Shown piece after piece: positions 63,433-64,000 of a stretch of 64,000 bases of DNA; position 1 is the first letter of the stretch; every line of letters begins with the position of its first letter. Below the pieces are notes generated by a model that was given only the letters and a program-made list of their open reading frames with translations, was not told the origin of the DNA and did no database searches. The DNA is from Jejuia algarum. Its GTDB lineage: Bacteria > Bacteroidota > Bacteroidia > Flavobacteriales > Flavobacteriaceae. The position numbers and the translations under genes were made by a program. Where the stretch lies: contig CANMAQ010000009.1 of NCBI GenBank assembly GCA_947495775.1, forward strand, positions 62,001-126,000. The letters are read 5' to 3'.

Positions 63433-64000
63433 CTAGTCTAAAACAGAATAATCGCCTATACTAATACTCGTAAATTCACCATTGTATTTTACGTTATTGC
63501 CGATCATCGCATTTACCAATTTCGCATTCTTAATTTCAGAATTGGTTTGAATTAAACTATTCTCAATGGTAGCATTTTCAATAACTGTACCCCTTCCTAC
63601 AGACACAAAAGGGCCAATGGTTGTATCTTTTAAAACAACGTTTTCACCCACAAAACAAGGCTCTATAATCGTAGCGTTTTCTAAGGTTACAGAGTCTGCC
63701 ACTAATTGTTCTTCTCCGTCTGCTTTTAGAAAGCCTAGCATGCGTTGATTGGTTTCTATGGTAATATTTTTATTCCCGCAGTCCATCCACTCGTCTACAG
63801 TTCCTGTTTTAAAGATTTTACCGTCTGCCATCATACGTTTAATCCCATCATTAATTTGGTATTCGCCGCCATTCATGACATTTTCGTCTAGAATCTCTTG
63901 TAGTTTACCTTTTAATACGGCCACATCTTTAAAATAGTAAATACCAATTACGGCTTGGTCGCTCACAAAGGTTTCTGGTTTTTCTACCAGTTCGGTGATT
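63433..64000 (-). CDS. Sugar-phosphate nucleotidyltransferase, C-terminal part (runs off the window)
   Basis: The frame is open through the window edge (reading ITELVEKPETFVSDQAVIGIYYFKD), so the N-terminal catalytic part is missing. The visible part contains the end of the Rossmann-like catalytic domain (GIKRMMADGKIFKTGTVDEWMDCGN) and a left-handed beta-helix of hexapeptide repeats (SVTLENATIIEPCFVGENV, TIGPFVSVGRGTVIENATIE). It resembles glucose-1-phosphate thymidylyl- or mannose-1-phosphate guanylyltransferases for surface polysaccharide. Confidence 0.88.
   Translation of the reverse strand, partial: ITELVEKPETFVSDQAVIGIYYFKDVAVLKGKLQEILDENVMNGGEYQINDGIKRMMADGKIFKTGTVDEWMDCGNKNITIETNQRMLGFLKADGEEQLVADSVTLENATIIEPCFVGENVVLKDTTIGPFVSVGRGTVIENATIENSLIQTNSEIKNAKLVNAMIGNNVKYNGEFTSISIGDYSVLD

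Overview
The window reads as a chromosomal segment of a marine-type Flavobacteriaceae bacterium (phylum Bacteroidota). Evidence: low G+C, Bacteroidota-style promoters with TAnnTTTG -7 boxes, a gliding-motility lipoprotein (GldH), type IX secretion sorting domains on two giant ELWxxDGT-repeat proteins, a HU-CCDC81/SPOR protein, RicT with a basic tail, and lipoprotein signals followed by acidic residues. I see no rRNA, tRNA, CRISPR array, transposase or phage gene.

Layout. 1-408 is the 3' end of a large DNA-repair-type ATPase. 1070-4186 holds a small secreted protein, a crotonase-fold enzyme and a membrane sensor kinase. 4355-20164 is a heme island: hemH-hemJ on the minus strand, then a divergent AraC regulator and the plus-strand operon hemA-hemC(D)-small ABM-like protein-hemE, then a TrkH channel, an EI24-like membrane protein, hemF, a YchJ protein, a membrane-anchored SF2 helicase on the minus strand, and hemB. 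Every step from glutamyl-tRNA to protoheme is represented except HemL, with HemJ as the likely protoporphyrinogen oxidase and HemF as the oxygen-dependent coproporphyrinogen oxidase.

20257-25480 is a run of plus-strand genes: a Big2/DM13 lipoprotein with an outer-membrane barrel, a CNNM/CBS protein, Ogt, a class-C beta-lactamase-fold hydrolase and a 3'-5' exonuclease. 25571-32911 carries two tandem secreted ELWxxDGT proteins that share an identical 165-bp 3' end. 33020-37213 holds a fused oligopeptide ABC ATPase and acetoacetyl-CoA synthetase. 37232-45215 on the minus strand has two tandem class A penicillin-binding proteins, gldH, ricT and trhO. 45545-50741 holds recA, an ECF sigma factor with a membrane-anchored beta-barrel partner, plsC and trpS.

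50875-57843 is an accessory-looking stretch: a CarboxypepD_reg-like protein, a decayed piece of dprA, a three-unit beta-helix lipoprotein, a LytTR response regulator with a TPR histidine kinase, and the intact dprA. 57948-64000 is envelope biology: HU/SPOR protein, acyl-CoA thioesterase, small lipoprotein, EnvC-like coiled-coil/degenerate LytM protein, DUF4292 (LolA/LolB-like) lipoprotein, TPR protein, ABM-fold protein, and the 3' part of a sugar-nucleotidyltransferase running off the window.

The points I would examine first are the dprA remnant exactly abutting the beta-helix gene, the membrane-tethered helicase inside the heme island, the uncharacterised ABM-like protein translationally coupled inside the heme operon, the 88-bp intergenic repeat found twice, and the identical 3' ends of the two ELWxxDGT genes.
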